NCBI GenBank assembly: GCA_947624425.1
Contig: CANQKG010000001.1
Span: forward strand, 1 to 31,344
Direction: 5' to 3'
DNA length: 31,344 nt
DNA from: an uncultured Clostridia bacterium
Lineage (GTDB): Bacteria > Bacillota > Clostridia > Oscillospirales > Ruminococcaceae
Shown piece by piece: positions 30,787 to 31,344 of this stretch; the stretch's first letter is position 1, and every line of letters begins with the position of its first letter. Under the pieces are notes generated by a model. It saw only the letters and a list, made by a program, of their open reading frames with translations. It was not told the DNA's origin and did not search any database. The position numbers and the translations under genes are program-made.

Positions 30787-30840
30787 CCTCCCTTGTGAAA
30801 GGGAGGGGGACCGCGCTCGGCGCGGTGGAGGGATTCAAAA
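30787..30840. repeat. Second copy of the dispersed two-hairpin repeat
   Basis: CCTCCCTT-GTGA-AAGGGAGG (30787-30806) is followed by GGGACCGCGC-TCG-GCGCGGT and the tail GGAGGGATTCAAAA. The part 30805-30840 matches 51-86 at 34 of 36 positions. The first hairpin is absent from the copy at the left end. Two adjacent hairpins plus a conserved tail is the form of a REP-like intergenic element. Confidence 0.75.
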
Positions 30841-30963
30841 GCACTGGCTTTCTGTAAACCGCAAGTCTATAGCAGACGCAAAGCCTTAACTTGCTTTGTG
30901 AAAACAGTATTCTCACAGCAGACGCTTTCTCTTTGAGAAAACCAAAAACTCGGTAACGACCCA

Positions 30964-31006
30964 CAAGAGGGGAAAGTCTTTTTCAGAAAAAGATTTTCCC
31001 CTCTTG
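30964..31006. repeat. Long inverted repeat, 20-bp arms
   Basis: The left arm 30964-30983 (CAAGAGGGGAAAGTCTTTTT) and right arm 30987-31006 are complementary except for one G-T position, with the loop CAG. It has runs of T and A near the loop rather than after the stem. It may be a fold-back end of a decayed element or an RNA structure. No gene ends here. Confidence 0.7.
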
Positions 31007-31190
31007 GCTCCCTTTAGAAAAACGTTCGGTTGCTGGAATCTCGGTGGAAATAGGAAGCGTGCCTGTATGCGGCATAACCGCAAAATCGGAACAAAGCACC
31101 ATGCAGCACAGAAAACCTAATGCCAGCGTTCTTTTGATGCCGTGCGATACAAAAAAGTGCCGTGCTTCGATGCCGCGCCCGATATAAGCA

Positions 31191-31230
31191 CATACAAAAA
31201 GCCGCCGGAATCCCGGCGGCTTTTTGTATG
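31191..31230 (-). terminator. Terminator after the solute-binding protein gene
   Basis: CATACAAAAAGCCGCCGG, loop AATC, CCGGCGGCTTTTTGTATG: a perfect 18-bp stem ten bases past the stop codon of the minus-strand gene at the window edge. Confidence 0.88.
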
Positions 31231-31239
31231 GGTACTCGC

Positions 31240-31344
31240 TTATTCTACGGTCGTGACGTCGCTGCCGAACCACTTGGTGGAGATCTCGGCCAGCTTGCCG
31301 TCCGCCTTCATTTCCTTCAGCGTCTCCTGCACCTTGTCGCGGAG
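31240..31344 (-). CDS. Amino-acid ABC transporter substrate-binding protein, C-terminal end (partial)
   Basis: Only the last 34 residues are in the window, reading LRDKVQETLKEMKADGKL, then AEISTKWFGSDVTTVE, and a TAA stop. The pattern of a charged helix, a DGKLAEIxxKWFG motif and a short tail is the standard C-terminus of family 3 periplasmic or lipoprotein solute-binding proteins for polar amino acids such as cystine or glutamine. The start lies beyond position 31344. A perfect terminator follows the stop, so permease and ATPase genes, if linked, would be upstream, outside the window. The substrate cannot be told. Confidence 0.75.
   Translation of the reverse strand, partial: LRDKVQETLKEMKADGKLAEISTKWFGSDVTTVE

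Larger units (their letters stand above)
30705..31190. other. Intergenic region without a credible gene
   Basis: It holds the dispersed repeat (30787-30840) and a long inverted repeat (30964-31006). Short open frames on both strands lack ribosome-binding sites, and their translations (Cys/Phe-rich or Arg-rich) show no domain. The rest shows nothing I can name. Confidence 0.6.

Noticed and set aside
30983..31273. Minus-strand 96-codon frame in the right-hand gap
   Set aside because: It overlaps the solute-binding protein end and its terminator in another frame, and has no ribosome-binding site or domain. It may be a remnant but cannot be supported as a gene.

Overview
The window (about 58-60 % GC by eye) looks like a chromosome segment of a gut-type clostridium, probably of the Oscillospirales/Ruminococcaceae sort. 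Pointers are a dockerin-bearing glycosidase, FabK as the enoyl-ACP reductase, a clostridial acc/fab cluster, ECF-transporter genes, an SPKTG sorting signal and Shine-Dalgarno starts that include GTG, TTG and probably CTG. This assignment is inferred from gene content and order only.

Layout. 1-4860 is mostly minus strand: a GH109-like Gfo/Idh/MocA protein, a secreted GH18-like protein with a dockerin, a DUF2752 membrane protein, a zinc-ribbon/TM2 protein and a membrane-anchored ComEA-like helix-hairpin-helix protein. 4875-5486 is a plus-strand protein of unknown function with a Cys/Tyr/His-rich tail. 5530-16493 is the highlight: a cobalamin riboswitch with two terminators, then seven closely spaced or overlapping plus-strand genes. 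16617-17292 is a small divergent XRE-repressor/membrane-protein module with an operator inside the promoter. 17304-19629 is the minus-strand group fabD-aroE-aroK. 19866-28066 is the type II fatty-acid synthesis operon fabH-fabK-fabG-fabF-accB-fabZ-accC-accD-accA-acpP. 28133-30019 is an ABC-F ATPase. 30046-30704 is a second XRE/divergent-gene module whose repressor carries a one-base frameshift in an A9 run. 30705-31240 is non-coding with repeats and hairpins, and the window ends inside the 3' end of an amino-acid ABC transporter solute-binding protein gene.

How the main system seems to work. The riboswitch-led operon encodes two proteins with an alpha/alpha-barrel (prenyltransferase/terpene-cyclase-like) domain and two with a DUF4430 domain, followed by an ECF transmembrane (T) component and a double ATPase. 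The same two folds form the alpha and beta domains of animal transcobalamin and intrinsic factor, where they lie in one chain and clamp cobalamin between them. Here they are on separate surface-anchored proteins: one alpha protein has a sortase-type signal, while the other alpha protein and both beta proteins are membrane-tethered. I infer a split, two-layer transcobalamin-like capture system feeding an ECF importer. No S (substrate-binding membrane) component is encoded in the operon, so either it lies elsewhere or the tethered proteins change the usual mechanism.

The fatty-acid genes form a complete initiation, elongation and malonyl-CoA supply set, with fabD moved to the opposite strand and transcribed from a promoter that faces the fabH promoter.
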